From NCBI RefSeq assembly GCF_016808095.1, contig NC_068971.1, forward strand, positions 17,968,501-18,032,500: a DNA stretch of 64,000 bases, given 5' to 3'. Below are positions 1 to 12,267 of this stretch, piece after piece (the stretch's first letter is position 1; every line of letters begins with the position of its first letter). The stretch is from Vigna angularis (lineage: Eukaryota > Streptophyta > Magnoliopsida > Fabales > Fabaceae). The notes beneath the pieces were generated by a model. That model did no database searches, was not told the origin of the DNA, and saw nothing but the letters and a program-made list of their open reading frames with translations. The translations under genes and the position numbers were made by a program.

Positions 1-706
1 GACGGTACAAAGATGGACGGACGCTGCTGCACACTCCAAACCGGGCGATCGTCCTCCTACTCCAAGCTTCAAGCTGAGCGATCGTCCTCCTCTCCTGGCG
101 CTGCTCCGCGCTCCAAGCCGGGGGATCCGGGTACCTGCTAAAGGCACTCCGACGCTCAAGTCAGTAATATGACAGAGCGTTCTATAATGCATGCATGTGT
201 TGCGTTCTAAGCAATCTGTCCTGAAATCATACCTGACACCTTTATTTATACTGATCGTAATGGGCTTTTACCTTTTGGGGGCCTGGAAACGGCCCAATAA
301 TACCTTAATCTTTATTAAGGGCTTTAATGAGTCATTAGTATTTAATCGTGTAGTCAACAAAGTGCGGGTCAGTTGGGAATGATGGTTGGTCCGGGAGTTC
401 AACCCGGGCGGGCGTTCGGTTCAGGAATGACTAGACGTTCGGTCCTAATTCTTGGGCGGACGTGCCATCTTGGGCGGACGTCCGGTTCTTGAATGGCTGG
501 ACGCTCGGTCCAGGTCCTTGGGCGGACGTCCCATCTTGAATGGGTGGACGCTCGGTCCAGATTCTCGAGCGGACGTCCCATCATGGGCGGACGTCCGACT
601 CTTGAATGACTGGACGCTCGGTCCAGATTCCTGGGCGGATTGAATGGGTGCACTGGTGTTGGATTAACCGCTCGCTCGGTCTATGCTGGGAGGACTTGTC
701 AGTACA
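1..706 (+). repeat. R0 5' LTR, truncated by window start
   Basis: The sequence from base 1 matches 4081-4786 with only about ten differences by eye, so this is the downstream part of an LTR whose first ~114 bases lie outside the window. It ends in CA at 706. It contains a GC-rich cluster (about 400-640) built on repeats of GGACGCTCGGTCC and GGGCGGACGTCC. No convincing primer binding site follows at 707. Orientation follows from the internal sequence preceding the second LTR. Confidence 0.8.
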
Positions 707-1164
707 TAAGCCCCCCAAGCCCGAGCATAAATTTATCATGCGAAGGGGTTTTGTCCACGCCTGGGTATACTCCTCTTTCCTGAGGTGGGAGACCCTTGAT
801 CTTAAGCGAAGTTCGTCTGTAAGGCGGGCGGTCGCCCTCATGGGGCTTTTCTCACGACCGGCCGGCCCTGACAGGTCCGCGGCCTGGGCAGCCAGCTTAG
901 GACGAGCCTCGATCATGGTCGCCTGGGTGTCCACCCTGTCCTGCCGGTACATGGGCGTTCGCCCTGATATACCTTCCAGACAATTCGGCAGGTGATTTTA
1001 CTAGGTCCCGCGTGGTGACATGGGCGAATGTTTAAATGCCACTCTGGCTAACGTTGGGGCCGGACGGCCGAGACTTGAGGCTTGATAACCGACAGCTGAG
1101 GCCGATTGGCCGAAAGCATGTTGACGTCGGTCGGCCAAGAGTTTAGGCCGGATGGCTGGCAGTA

Positions 1165-1795
1165 AGGCCACATGGACGAGCGCCCTTTGAAGCCGAGCGC
1201 TTTGAGGCCGGATGGACGAGCGCTCTTTGAGGACGGATGGACGAGCGCTCTTTGAAACCGAACGTACGAGCGCTATTTGAATACGGACGGACGAGCGCTT
1301 TGAGGCCGGATGGACGAGCGCTCTTTGAAACCGAACGGACGAGCGCTCTTTGAAGCCGGACGGACGAGCGCTCTGAGGACTAATGGACGAGCGCTGTTTG
1401 AGGCCGGATGGACGAGCGCTCTTTGAAACCGAACGGACGAGCGCTATTTGAATACGGACGGACGAGCGCTTTGAGGCCGGATGGACGAGCACTCTTTGAA
1501 ACCGAACGGACGAGCGCTCTTTGAAGCCGGACGGACGAGCGCTCTGAGGACGAATGGACGAGCGCTGTTTGAGGCCGGATGGACGAGCGCTCTTTGGGGC
1601 CGGAAGGACGAGCGCTCTTTGAAACCGAACGGACGAGCGCTCTTTTGAAGCCGGACGGACGAGCGCTCTGAGGACGAATGGACGAGCGCTGTTTGAGGCC
1701 GGATGGACGAGCGCTCTTTGAGGCCGGAAGGACGAGCGCTCTTTGAAACCGAACGGACGTGCGCTCTTTTGAAGCCGGACGGACGAGTGCTTTTG
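1165..1795. repeat. Tandem array 1 in R0 (~25-bp units, GGACGAGCGCTCTTTGA)
   Basis: A short unit around GGACGAGCGCTCTTTGA, alternating with GGCCGGAT, AACCGAAC and GAGGACGAAT spacers, recurs about every 25 bp. Groups of four or five units recur as higher-order blocks (compare 1290-1400, 1460-1570 and 1625-1720). Confidence 0.85.
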
Positions 1796-2034
1796 TCCGG
1801 GTGGCCGATTGTTTGAAGCCTGAATGGCTAATTGTTGAGGCCTGACGGCCGAGTCTGACGCCAGATGGCCGATTATTGAGGCCGGACGGCCAATTGTTCG
1901 AGGCCGGATGGCCAAGTGTCTTTGGGAGCTGACAGGCAGAGTCGAACGAGGGAAAGGGCGACTGTTCTTTAACTTTTGGTGCGGACGACAGTGGTTCTCG
2001 GTTGAACTCTACGTATACGGCCCGGCCAAGTTGA

Positions 2035-2605
2035 AAATTGCTCTCGGTGGAACACTCTTTTTCGCCAACTTGGTCTTTATGGGGCGGACGCCTCTTCGTT
2101 CGTAGGCCGACCAAGTTGAGAGTTGTTCTCGAGGGAACACTCTTTTTCCCCAACTTGATCTTTATGGGGCGGACGCCTCTTCGTTCGTAGGCCGACCAAG
2201 TTGAGAGTTGTTCTTGGGGGAACACTCTTTTTCTCCAACTTGGTCTTTATGGGGCGGACGCCTCTTCGTTCGTAGCCCAACCAAGTTGAGAGTTGCTCTC
2301 GATGGAACACTCTTTTTCGCCAACTTGGTCTTTATGGGGCGGACGCCTCTTCGTTCGTAGGCCGACCAAGTTGAGAGTTGTTCTCGGGGGAACACTCTTT
2401 TTCGCCAACTTGGTCTTTATGGGGCGGACGCCTCTTCGTTCGTAGGCCGACCAAGTTGAGAGTTGTTCTCGGGGGAACACTCTTTTTCTCCAACTTGGTC
2501 TTTATGGGGCGGACGCCTCTTCGTTCGTAGCCCAACCAAGTTGAGAGTTGCTCTCGGTGGAACACTCTTTTTCGCCAACTTGGTCTTTATGGGGCGGACG
2601 ACAAT
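2035..2605. repeat. Tandem array 2 in R0 (85-bp units)
   Basis: About six and a half copies of an 85-bp unit containing CAACTTGGTCTTTATGGGGC and CTCTTCGTTCG. The same reading frame restarts at exactly 85-bp steps, which explains the overlapping near-identical open frames on the minus strand. Copies differ at few positions, so the array is young. Confidence 0.9.
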
Positions 2606-3158
2606 GCTTGGCTCCTTTTTGCTTTGTTCAGTTGTGTAATTATGGCAGGTCACCTGTATTACGAGGCAAACATGATCGTATTTCCAGTTTAAAGAAAGTA
2701 TGTGTTCATACCTTGTAAGGAGGACCGGTGGGTTCAACATGCTCGGATGAGAATGGTTGTTCCCGGAGAGCACTTGTGAGGTCGAATGTCCAAATTAATG
2801 GGAGGCCGAATGGTCGAGTGCATGCTGTAGCCGGACGACCGAGAGTTAAGTCCTGATGGCCGAACGCTATGTGAGGCCGGATGGACGAGTGCATGTTGAG
2901 GTCAGTTGGACGAGCGCTCTTTGAGCCGTAAGGACGAGCGCTATTGGAAGCTGGCCCAAACGGTCGGTCGATGAGGCCGAATGGACCAGCGCTCTTTGAA
3001 GCCTAATTGACGAGCGCTCTTTGAAACCGAACGGACGAGCGCTCGCTGAGGGCGGATAGACGAGCGCTCTTTGATCCATGATGGACGAGACTTTCAGTCT
3101 TGACCTCCGGGAGTGGAGTTGGAATGGCCGGGAGTTGTGGCCGGATGACCACATGCTG

Positions 3159-3420
3159 GATGCCAAATTTGGCTAAGTACCTAAGGCCGAATGGCCGAGT
3201 GGTAGAAATATAATCGTACCTTGGAGGCCAAATGGCCGGACGGCAGTTGAGGTCGAATGACCGGGAGTGTGTTGAGGCCGGACGACCGAGAGTTGAGGCC
3301 TGATGGCCGGGAGGTGAAGCCGGACGTTCGGATGTTGGATGCCAAATTTGGCTAAGTACCTAAGGCCGAATGGCCGAGTGGTAGAAGTATAACGTACCTT
3401 GAGGCCAAATGGCCGGGTGA
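3159..3420. repeat. Tandem duplication of ~175 bp in R0
   Basis: The block starting GATGCCAAATTTGGCTAAGT at 3159 recurs at 3334 with its following GGCCGAATGGCCGAGTGGTAG segment. It is a two-copy duplication between arrays 2 and 3. Confidence 0.75.
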
Positions 3421-3591
3421 TCCCAAATTTGGTTAAGGTGATGCCAGACTGCCGAGAGCTTACTAAGGCCGAAAGGTCGAGAGCACGAGGCTGGACGACC
3501 GTTCTGAGGTTGAACGGCCAGGAAATCAGGCCGGGCGACCGAGATTTGCGTAAATGTTTATGAAGCCGAGTGCAAAAAGCTGAAGGGCCGG

Positions 3592-3895
3592 AAATAAGAT
3601 GAGGCCGAACGGCCGAGAATATGTTGAGGCCGAACGGCTGAGAATATGATGAGGCCGAACGGCCGAGACGTGTTGAGGCCGAACGGCCGAGAATATGATG
3701 AGGCCGAACGGCTGAGAATATGATGAGGCCGAACGGCCGAGAATATGATGAGGCCGAACGGCCGAGACGTGTTGAGGCCGAACGGCCGAGAATATGATGA
3801 GGCCGAACGGCCGAGAATATGATGAGGCCGAACGGCCGAGAATAGGATGATGCCGAACGGCCGAGAATATGTTGAGGCCGAACGGTCGAGAATAG
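3592..3895. repeat. Tandem array 3 in R0 (palindromic GGCCGAACGGCC units)
   Basis: About eleven units of roughly 25-27 bp, each GAGGCCGAACGGCCGAG followed by AATATGAT or ACGTGTT. The core is nearly self-complementary, so every unit could form a small hairpin. Units differ by only one or two bases. Confidence 0.9.
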
Positions 3896-3966
3896 GGGCC
3901 GGATGCTCATATCTCGTGGTCACCATTGGGTATTTGAAATCCCACGGCCCCACGGTGGGCGCCAAA

Positions 3967-4786
3967 TGTTTCGACCGAAATGTTTCGACCGGATTCGGGG
4001 GGACCCTGCTAAAACATACGAACGTCGTCTGGCGGACGGTCACGAGCGGTTAAAGGCGGGCGGACGCTGCTGAACTGGCGGACGGTACAAAGATGGACGG
4101 ACGCTGCTGCACACTCCAAACCGGGCGATCGTCCTCCTACTCCAAGCTTCAAGCTGAGCGATCGTCCTCCTCTCCTGGCGCTGCTCCGCGCTCCAAGCCG
4201 GGGGATCCGGGTACGTGCTAAAGGCACTCCGACGCTCAAGTCAGTAATATGACAGAGCGTTCTATAATGCATGCATGTGTTGCGTTCTAAGCAATCTGTC
4301 CTAAAATCATACCTGAGACCTTTATTTATACTGATCGTAATGGGCTTTTACCTTTTGGGAGCCTGGAAACGGCCCAATAATACCTTAATCTTTATTAAGG
4401 GCTTTAATGAGTCATTAGTATTTAATCGTGTAGTCAACAAAGTGCGGGTCAGTTGGGAATGATGGTTGGTCCGGGAGGTCAACCCGGGCGGGCGTTCGGT
4501 TCAGGAATGACTGGACGTTCGGTCCTGATTCTTGGGCGGACGTGCCATCTTGGGCGGACGTCCGGTTCTTGAATGGCTGGACGCTCGGTCCAGGTCCTTG
4601 GGCGGACGTCCCATCTTGAATGGGTGGACGCTCGGTCCAGATTCTCGAGCGGACGTCCCATCATGGGCGGACGTCCGGCTCTTGAATGACTGGACGCTCG
4701 GTCCAGATTCCTGGGCGGATTGAATGGGTGCACTGGTGTTGGATTAACTGCTCGCTCGGTCTATGCTGGGAGGACCTGTCAGTACA
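3967..4786 (+). repeat. R0 3' LTR (820 bp)
   Basis: Begins TGTTTCGACC (the same ten bases recur 14 bp later) and ends AGTACA, giving TG...CA ends. From 4081 onward it aligns base for base with window start 1-706. The near identity of the LTRs suggests a recent insertion. The left target duplication is outside the window, so it cannot be checked. Confidence 0.8.
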
Positions 4787-5691
4787 AAAGTTATATTAAT
4801 ATGTACAATAATATATGTGTGTTCTAAACTTTAACCTTGATTGTAAGTACTATATACAAATCTGATGATTCAAGGGTGGCATTAACAAGGATTCTACTAG
4901 AAGTTAACTGGGGGAAGGTTCAGAACATAAATTGCAGCTGTCAAATGAGATTTTGTGCCGTAACTGTTGCTTAGATCCATAGGTCATAGTTACAGAGGAT
5001 CTATTTTGTGTGGATCAAATCTCAATGTTCTAAAGTTATAAACACTTGTTTATGCCAGAACCCCAGCGCCATTGTACAATGTTTAGATCCATAGGTAATA
5101 AACCGTCGGTATTAATTGTTTTTCTTGTAGTGTGTTTGGTCTTCGTAACCAGCCCACCTAGTGGAGAAAGGCTTTGTTTGTTCTTTATTATTGTAACATG
5201 CAATAGTTTATATAGGTATAAGCTTAGTTCTGTTATATATGCTCACTTATAATCTCCAATGCAGATTAAGAAAGTCGACTTTCATGATGAGAATTTCTCA
5301 GTAAGTGTAAGCAAATCAGCGAATGAGATTGTTGCTACTTACACAAAGGATGACAAGGTACTCATGAAACTTTATTTTCTTATATATACACTTTTCTATG
5401 TATTCTGCTTGAGCAACACTTCTTTCTGCTTCTCTTATATGCATTTGGAAATTTCAGAAAATATTTGGGAAGTTAATTTTGCTGATACAAAATTCTGATT
5501 GAAAGATCACATGTCTGATTGTTGTTGAAATTGCACCAACTTCATTTCCCCACTTCTAGGTTTTTTCTTTCTAGTTTTATTTTTAACTTGGTAATCCAAG
5601 TCCTGGCATCAGTTTTTTTTTTCTGTAATTTTATTTCCTCAATTATGGGTTTTGTCCGCCATCTGTTTTCTGTGGTTCCCATATTTGGCAG
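4787..5691. other. Spacer right of R0, with one exon-like segment
   Basis: AT-rich DNA. The only coding-like piece is 5265-5357 (+): 31 in-phase codons between a good acceptor (CCAATGCAG) and a good donor (GACAAG|GTACTC), reading [20 protein letters not shown] and on. I do not recognise it. It could be an exon of a broken gene; the Derlin remnant follows 335 bp later but this segment does not resemble Derlin. Confidence 0.35.
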
Positions 5692-5965
5692 TACCACTCG
5701 GTTTTATGCTCCTTTATGTTTGGAGTATAGAATTTCCAAATGCTCAAATCAACATATATGGCCTTGTTGCTCTTAAGGTATGTTTCAATCTTCTGTAGCC
5801 TTGTTCTTATGCCTCTGCTGTATAAGCTCAACGAGGTACATCTTTTCATTTTCTGATAGGATCCATGTCTTTTGTTTTTCCAGGCCTTCTATCTTCCATG
5901 GGCAATCCTTGCTTTGGATGTCATTTTTGGCTCGCCTACTGTACTTGATAGGTGTTGTATCTAAT
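5692..5965 (+). pseudogene. Derlin (Der1-like) pseudogene fragment, two exons
   Basis: An exon at 5692-5777 reads LYVWSIEFPNAQINIYGLVALK after a TTTGGCAG acceptor and ends AAG|GTATG. A second exon from 5884, after TTTTCCAG, reads AFYLPWAILALDVIFGSP. These match the conserved middle of plant Derlins, ER membrane proteins that help export misfolded proteins for degradation (ERAD). After GSP the frame is lost and a stop follows within nine codons. No N-terminal rhomboid-like part or C-terminus is visible nearby. I conclude it is a decayed, truncated copy that kept an intron, so a DNA-level duplicate and not a retrocopy. Confidence 0.75.
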
Positions 5966-6456
5966 ATCAACTTGATGTGGCCAAACCATATAAGTGGGCT
6001 ATGGTTGGACTGGTGGCCTTAAAGCTCATGTTGAAAAATGTAAAACTTGAATAAACCCTTTTATTTCTGTCATGTCATCTAAAACTTGAATATAAAACAT
6101 AAAGTTTTCTATTTGATGGCCTATTTCATTTCTTAGTTTTTGTCATTTTGACTCCTGATTAATTGACATATTATAGTTGCTTTATAATGTATATTATTGT
6201 GTGTATGTAAAAACATTGTCATGTTAAGGTTAAATGAAAATTTAATTATTAATAATATTTTTATCATCTTAAAAAATAATTTTAATAAAATAGCTAATTA
6301 AGTTATTTATTATAAAATTAGTGAAAAATAATTAATAATTTTAGTGAAAAATAATTATACAAATCTGATAATATAATATCATACACTAGGAGGAAAATTT
6401 TAAAAAAATGTTTCACGTCCAAGTTGTTACAGCCTCCAACTATCTTTGAACCTTTA
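5966..6456. other. AT-rich spacer
   Basis: AT-rich sequence between the Derlin remnant and the first MITE. No frame, RNA gene or repeat that I can support. Confidence 0.5.
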
Positions 6457-6734
6457 GGCTTTATTCACTTGAATGTGGGAAAGTAATTAAATAGATTTGA
6501 AAGAATTTGAACGTAAACTTTTTTGTTGTTTATTTGAGTGGATTTAGTGAGGGTGAATTTGAAAGTAAAGTTTGTGAGAATTAGTGTAGGATTTGATTGA
6601 TATGATATATTAAAAAAATTTACTTCCAAATCCACTCTCACTTACCTCAAAATCCACTCAAATAAACAACAAAAAAATTTACCTTCAAATTCATTCAATC
6701 AATCTCTCCTAAATTCATTCAAGTGAACAAAGTG
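6457..6734. mobile_element. Tourist-like MITE, copy 1 (278 bp)
   Basis: Terminal inverted repeats GGCTTTATTCACTTGAATG and its near complement (CATTCAAGTGAACAAAGTG). The two arms pair along most of the length, so the element is a foldback. It is flanked by TTA at 6454-6456 and 6735-6737, the 3-bp duplication typical of PIF/Harbinger-derived Tourist MITEs. It is the same family as 12530-12830. No coding capacity. Confidence 0.85.
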
Positions 6735-6791
6735 TTACACGTCCAAGCTGCCTCCAACACCTCCAAGTTGCCAAGCTACCTCGAACAACCT

Positions 6792-7816
6792 CAATACTCA
6801 AGAAATTTTTTTGGTCTTTCACGTCGAATTTGAGGTCGACGTCATATTGGGAGACATTAAATTGACGTCGAATATAAAAAATTCGACGTTAATCAAATTG
6901 ACATCAAATTTTGTTAATATTCGACGTTAAGCAATTTTTTTGTTTTTTTAATTAATTGTGATCTTTTTTACAATTCTACGAGACCTAAAAAGCAGAAAAA
7001 CAACAAATTTCAGTTTTTGGTATTTTATAAAGCATGAACTATGAACGTGTAGTATAGTATCAACAACAAACAATAATAACAAACAAGTTCAATCAAACAA
7101 CAACAAACAAGTTCAAGCAAATAACAACAACAAACAAGTTCAACAAAAAACAACAACAAACAAGTTCAACAAATAAGTTCTTCAAAACAAAAACGAAAAC
7201 TAACCTTCAAAAGGTGGGTTCATCGAAATAAAGTGTTTCCACCAGTGAGAGAGAAAACAGAATGCGCTTATGAAAGACAAGAACACGAAAATAATCGGTC
7301 AAAACAAATGAAAATTATACATAAAGTAGTTAATTAACATGCATTTGTATCAAATGAAAGAAAGATTACATGTGATGGTCATCAAACTTCGTTCGAGAAA
7401 AGTTTGAGAAGAGAAGAGGGTCTCGCGCGCTAAGATAAAGTGAATGAATTTTCCATCTCTCACTCAAATTAAAAGGGAAAACTTTTGGCTGACAAATAAT
7501 ACGAAGCCCTTACAGAATTCCACGTATTATTTGTTGTTTAAAAGAAAAAAAAATTAAAAAGGTGACTCTTTGGCTTCTGACCGACAAATATTACGTTGAA
7601 GCCCTACCAGATTCAACGTACTATTGGTGGTTTAAAAGAAAGAAGAAAATGACACGTTGGTTTAAATAATTACTATCATAGAACGTCGAATTGAATGAGA
7701 CTTCGACGTTCTACAATTGCATTATTTACAAAAATGTCATTGGTCATTTTTAACGTTTAGTTATTCAGTGGTTAGACGTTAAACGCGTGACATTATACAC
7801 TGTTTTTACAGTAGTG
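6792..7816 (-). mobile_element. CACTA-type element remnant with intact right terminus
   Basis: On the minus strand the segment starts CACTACTGTAAAAACAGTG (7798-7816), a standard CACTA terminal inverted repeat. Subterminal repeats based on GACGTCGAAT/TTCGACGTT occur at 6825-6930 and 7680-7720, as in CACTA transposons. A ~90-bp block containing CTGACAAATAATACGAAGCCC (7485) is repeated imperfectly at 7590. The left end is decayed; CAATACTCAAGAAATTT at 6792 is my best guess. No transposase frame. Only the right end is firm. Confidence 0.6.
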
Positions 7817-10800
7817 AATCTCTCAAAAAATGGGGTGCATGTGGTGCAAACACTCAACAGAGGTTAAATGAGATGCAGATTTTTGAAACATTATATTCAA
7901 CGTTTTGAAGGTTTCATTTAGTGCACATAAAGAAATTCTCAACAAATCAATTTTAATGTATAACCACGTCTATTAATTAGAAAGTATTTATGAAAATTGA
8001 GGGTGGAGGATGAAATGGTTGGAGATGTAGATTGAAACACCCAAGAATGTCAGTAGGCGGTATCCAATATTCGATCTGATGGTCATTTAAATACAAAAAG
8101 TTTACATTGAAGGTTTTTTTTTTTATCAAAACAAGATGTTCTTTTAATAAAAAACAGCATGTCCGTTTCAATCATAACAAATTATTTTAGCCTGGAAGAT
8201 ATTCAACTGTTTTACTAAAACACAAAATTTTTAAAATAAAGAAGCTTGATTATTTTATCCAAACAAAAATTTAAAAATAAATAACTTCAATTGAAATTAA
8301 TACAACATAACTTTTTGAAAATTACAAAAAGAATTCATTCAATTACACAAATAAGGTCCCAAAATAATTTGCTTCTAGAACAGGTATTTTAACTTTCAAA
8401 ACTATGAAACAACTAAGAAATATTTGGTCATGTTCTTAGAAATGTTACAGAAAACCAGCTATCCCAACCACCTTTCTTTCCCGATCATTGTAGTAAGACA
8501 AAATTATTCTAAATGTATGTAAAAAGAGTTGTAAAATAATGAAATATTTTACATTCATTAAAGAAAGCATTTGAAAAGTTTCAGTTTCTACATCAAATAA
8601 AATATATCATAAATTATGAAAAAGAAAAAGAGATGCTCCATCTTTTCATGTTTTTGGTTAAGACTTTATCTGCAATCAATCTTAGATATTCAAAGATTAA
8701 AGCACCTACTAGTTGTTGACCATAAATCTAAATTCATAATTATCATCTTTCTTTAACTTTACTAATTAATTACTGAGTAAACCAATGTGTGACATTTGTG
8801 TTTGTCAGTTACATACCCAAACAAAAAAGATGGAAAAAGAAGCTGAAAAAGGTGTCAGAGCTTTTACTTCCCAAAACATAGATTATTGGTTTGAACAACA
8901 GTTGATGATGTTTACATTTCATACAATCTGCTTTCTGAAAGCCATTTCTCAACTACGCTCTAATTTGTGATCTAAGCATTCCCACATAAGTAACCATCTT
9001 CTAGTTCCTTCGCATTAATCATATCTTTACTCATTAATAATCACCATTTACATTTATAATAATAATAATAATAGTAAAGTTAAATTCTGATACTATACAA
9101 TATAAGATATGATAATCATTCTGTTATACTTTAAGTAAAATACATAATAATACCAAACATAATAGTTAATTGTTTCGTATTATTTTATCACTTATTATGT
9201 TTGTGCAGTGTATTTTTTTTTTTATTTAAGTAAAAACTGCATTAAAGGAACTGGATAATCGATCTTTTCTATTTACCATGTTATAACCATTGTTGATACC
9301 ACCACTGCCCTTTTTACAATTAATACCATCAAGTTTATTGTTGTCATTTTCACCTCATACATATCATTTCTACTATCATTATCATTATAACAAGGAGATA
9401 ATCACATTATTGTTACAATCGTTATCACATTCACATTTTTTTTTTGTTTATATCATTAACTTTATCATCTTTATATTTGTTATTATTATCATGATTACAC
9501 AGATATTAAAAATATATTATTAAATAAAATATGACTAGTAAAACTTAAACGCCCGCCCACACATTCTGTTTATTATTTTAAATAAATTATTCTTATATAC
9601 TTTTATTTCATTAAGTATAGCCGTATTTTAAGTAAATAAATTTGAAGCATTTTTTATTTAATTATTATTTTCCTCTATATGTTTTAAGTTATTTCAATAT
9701 ATAAAAAAACAAAAATATTTTTAAATACAAATACTAATGTTATTACTTGAAATAAAGATATAACTGAGTAATTTATTTTTCTATGTAGTGTTATTTGTTT
9801 TGTTTATTAAATATAAAATGAATTAATTTTGTTAATATTATTTTGTGTATATCTAATATCTATTTATTATAAAAAATATTATTATTATGTGTATATTTAT
9901 TACTAATCACACTTGCCCAATTTATAAAAGGATTGAGTTTGAAGTTTTTAGTAGTTTCATTTTCAGTTATAAATAACTATATTGCAATATATTACTATAC
10001 TGTAAGTTATTGATAGGTGAAGTAAATTAGTTGCTAATAGAAACAAGTCACTTAGAAGGAGAAAACACTTTCTAGAAGATAAAAGTACAGAATATTTTTA
10101 TGTTTGTTGGTGTTATGATTAGAATTCTCATGTATAAAAAGAAAGACTTACAAAACTATTACTATAAAAGTTTTAAATTGAAAATATATAGTGCCATGTT
10201 TTTCACTGATTCATAGTCCATTTGTTAAATATAAATGTAAAAAAAATATAAAAGAAAAAAAGGAGCAATTTTCGTGATAATACAATTGTACTCAAACCCA
10301 AAAAAATATAGAATACTATTGAAATCAATATATTCTAACATGGTTAATAAAAAAGGTTATAAGATCACTAATGTAACGTCTGTAAAAAAATACCAACATA
10401 AAAACTTATCGGTGATGTTTTTAAGTAAAATAACAAGTTTGATGACAGTCTCCGGTTGAAAATATAAGTGTAATTTTGTTGAGGCTATGCATAGAGATGA
10501 ATATGTTAAGTAGGAACTAGTAATGAAATATGAGATAAAGTCTTTTCAGAATAATAAATATGATATTTAACAGAAGATTTTGCAAAACAAGTTAGTTTTT
10601 GTAATCGATTCAAACGACTACAATATAGTTCATGTATCGAAAGTCTTTCTAGCAAAACTTCTAGGTAAGTGTGTCCCATTAAGATGATCGATGATATGAA
10701 GGAGTACTTGCAGTTGGAATAATGTTTTCACTAGAGGGGAAATGTATCAATGTGGAAGGAACTTACCCTTGAGGGGAAGATTATTGGGAATCCAAGTGTG

Positions 10801-10979
10801 AATATAAGCCCTACATTGGGTAGAAATGAGAAAGTGGAACACCATATTAAGGTAAATATCTTTGTGGCGAATCTTTACTTGAGTTATCAATCTGCTATAT
10901 TGTGGTGTCCTCATCTTTGTCTTATTTCGCGTTATTCTTTGATTTATTTTTATTGTGCCCCTTGAAAATTCAAATTCAG
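7817..10979. other. AT-rich intergenic spacer
   Basis: About 3.2 kb with no gene that I can support. Short frames here (for example 9290-9523) are low-complexity. Bases 10860-10979 belong to a dispersed repeat that recurs at 56335-56480 and may be an intron of the CACTA transposase that follows. Confidence 0.6.
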
Positions 10980-10984
10980 AAAAG

Positions 10985-11935
10985 ATCGTACTCTTTCTTG
11001 GACGTGATCATATTACTAACTTACACAACTGTCAACAACTTTGAAATTGTCCAGTTTAAAAGCAAGGAGTATATGGACTGATAAAAGTTTCAAAAAATTA
11101 TTGAAGTTGTTGAAGGAGATACTTCTAGAAAATAACACATTACATATTGGTAATTACGAGACGAAGAAAATTCTTTGTCTAATTGGTTTGGAATACAAAA
11201 GAGGCATGCATGCCCCCAACATGTGGTTTATCATAGTTTAAAAAGAAAATTGATAGAAATAGTGGTGATAAAGACAAAGATAATCCACCTGCTATGGTGG
11301 TGTGGTTTTTGCCTAAAATACCTTAATTGAATTGATTGTTTACCATTAACAAAGATATGAAGAACCTGAAATGGTACATTGATGGAAGAAAGTGTGACAA
11401 TTTTCTTTGACATCGAGTTGATTCTCTACAATGGAAGAAGATTGATGAAACATTTTCAGAATTTGGTGTAAAGCCAAAAATTTTAAGACCTGGACTTGCT
11501 ATAAATAGTATGAATCCTTATGCAGACTTAAATAGCAAAAATAGTTCATGGTCAGTTTTATTGATGATTTACAATCTATCTCCTTTGTTATGCTTGAAGA
11601 GAAAATATATGATATTGTCTATGATGATATTAGGTCCTAGACAACTTGGAAATGACATTGATGTGTACTTGAAATCGTTTATTGATGATTTGAAAATGTT
11701 ATGGAAAAAAAACATCGATGTGTTCGATTCATATTGTCCATAAACATTTTGTTTGCATGTAATGTTGTTTTACACCATAAATAATTTCTTGACATATTGA
11801 AACTTAAGTAGATATAATATTAATTAAAGGTCATTTTGTATGTTTTATTTGTGAAGGAAACACAAGTTATATTTAATTAAAGCATGGTAAAAAAACTGCA
11901 TATACAAGGCATAAAAAATTCTTTCCATGTTACAA
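10985..11935 (+). pseudogene. Decayed CACTA (En/Spm, tnp2-type) transposase
   Basis: Translated segments follow the order of plant CACTA TNP2 transposases. 11041-11200 gives WTDKSFKKLLKLLKEILLE. 11330-11500 gives LKWYIDGRKC and LRPGLAINSM. 11510-11743 gives NPYADLNSKNSSWSVLLMIYN, then KRKYMILSMMILGPRQLGND and IDVYLKSF. 11868-11935 gives TSYI*LKHGKKTAYTRH. Internal stops (at least four) and frame breaks mean it is dead. This family cuts and pastes CACTA elements in the nucleus. Subterminal-like GACGTC repeats lie downstream at 12985-13130, perhaps the right side of the same old element. I saw no CACTA terminus clearly paired with it. Confidence 0.8.
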
Positions 11936-12228
11936 ATGTAAGTGTTACATTTTTATTTATATAATCACTTAGTTATATTAATATTAACTTATGTTTTCAA
12001 TTTAATTAGAGTTGTGGCAGAGTAAAAAAAATTCAAGTATTATATCCAAAGGTTGGAACTCATTCATCTTAAAATTATTAATTTTCGCATGTCAATTTCT
12101 GACTTTGATACGTAATTATTTTGTCATGTTTAGTATAAGAAGCAGAAAGATTCATGAGAATAAGACTATTACGTCATGTCTTAGATAAAAACAATCATTT
12201 GAGCTATAATTAGGATGATTGGACAAAG

Positions 12229-12267
<39 letters not shown>

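Larger units (their letters stand above)
707..3966 (+). mobile_element. R0 internal region: non-coding, tandem-array-rich LTR element body
   Basis: Between the two R0 LTRs there is no gag, protease, RT or integrase similarity. The open frames seen here are frames through tandem repeats, not genes. The region is GC-rich compared with the AT-rich DNA after 4787. It ends in GGTGGGCGCCAAA directly before the LTR, the usual polypurine/LTR junction position of Tat/Ogre-like gypsy elements. I infer a large non-autonomous (LARD-like) element or the 3' untranslated part of an Ogre/Tat element. Bases 707-1160 and 2606-3158 hold related GGCCGA/GGACGAGCGC repeats in less regular order. Confidence 0.6.

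Noticed and set aside
3592..3895. CRISPR-like array of ~25-bp palindromic repeats
   Set aside because: Spacers are not unique; the units are contiguous near-identical minisatellite copies in a plant nuclear retroelement.
581..3910. Many long minus-strand open frames in R0 (up to 304 aa)
   Set aside because: They follow tandem repeats (85-bp and ~25-bp units); the proteins are Arg/Ser/Pro repeats without domains, and both strands are open because stop codons are rare in the GC-rich unit.
9290..9523. 77-aa hydrophobic open frame
   Set aside because: Low-complexity AT-rich sequence with no start context or homology.
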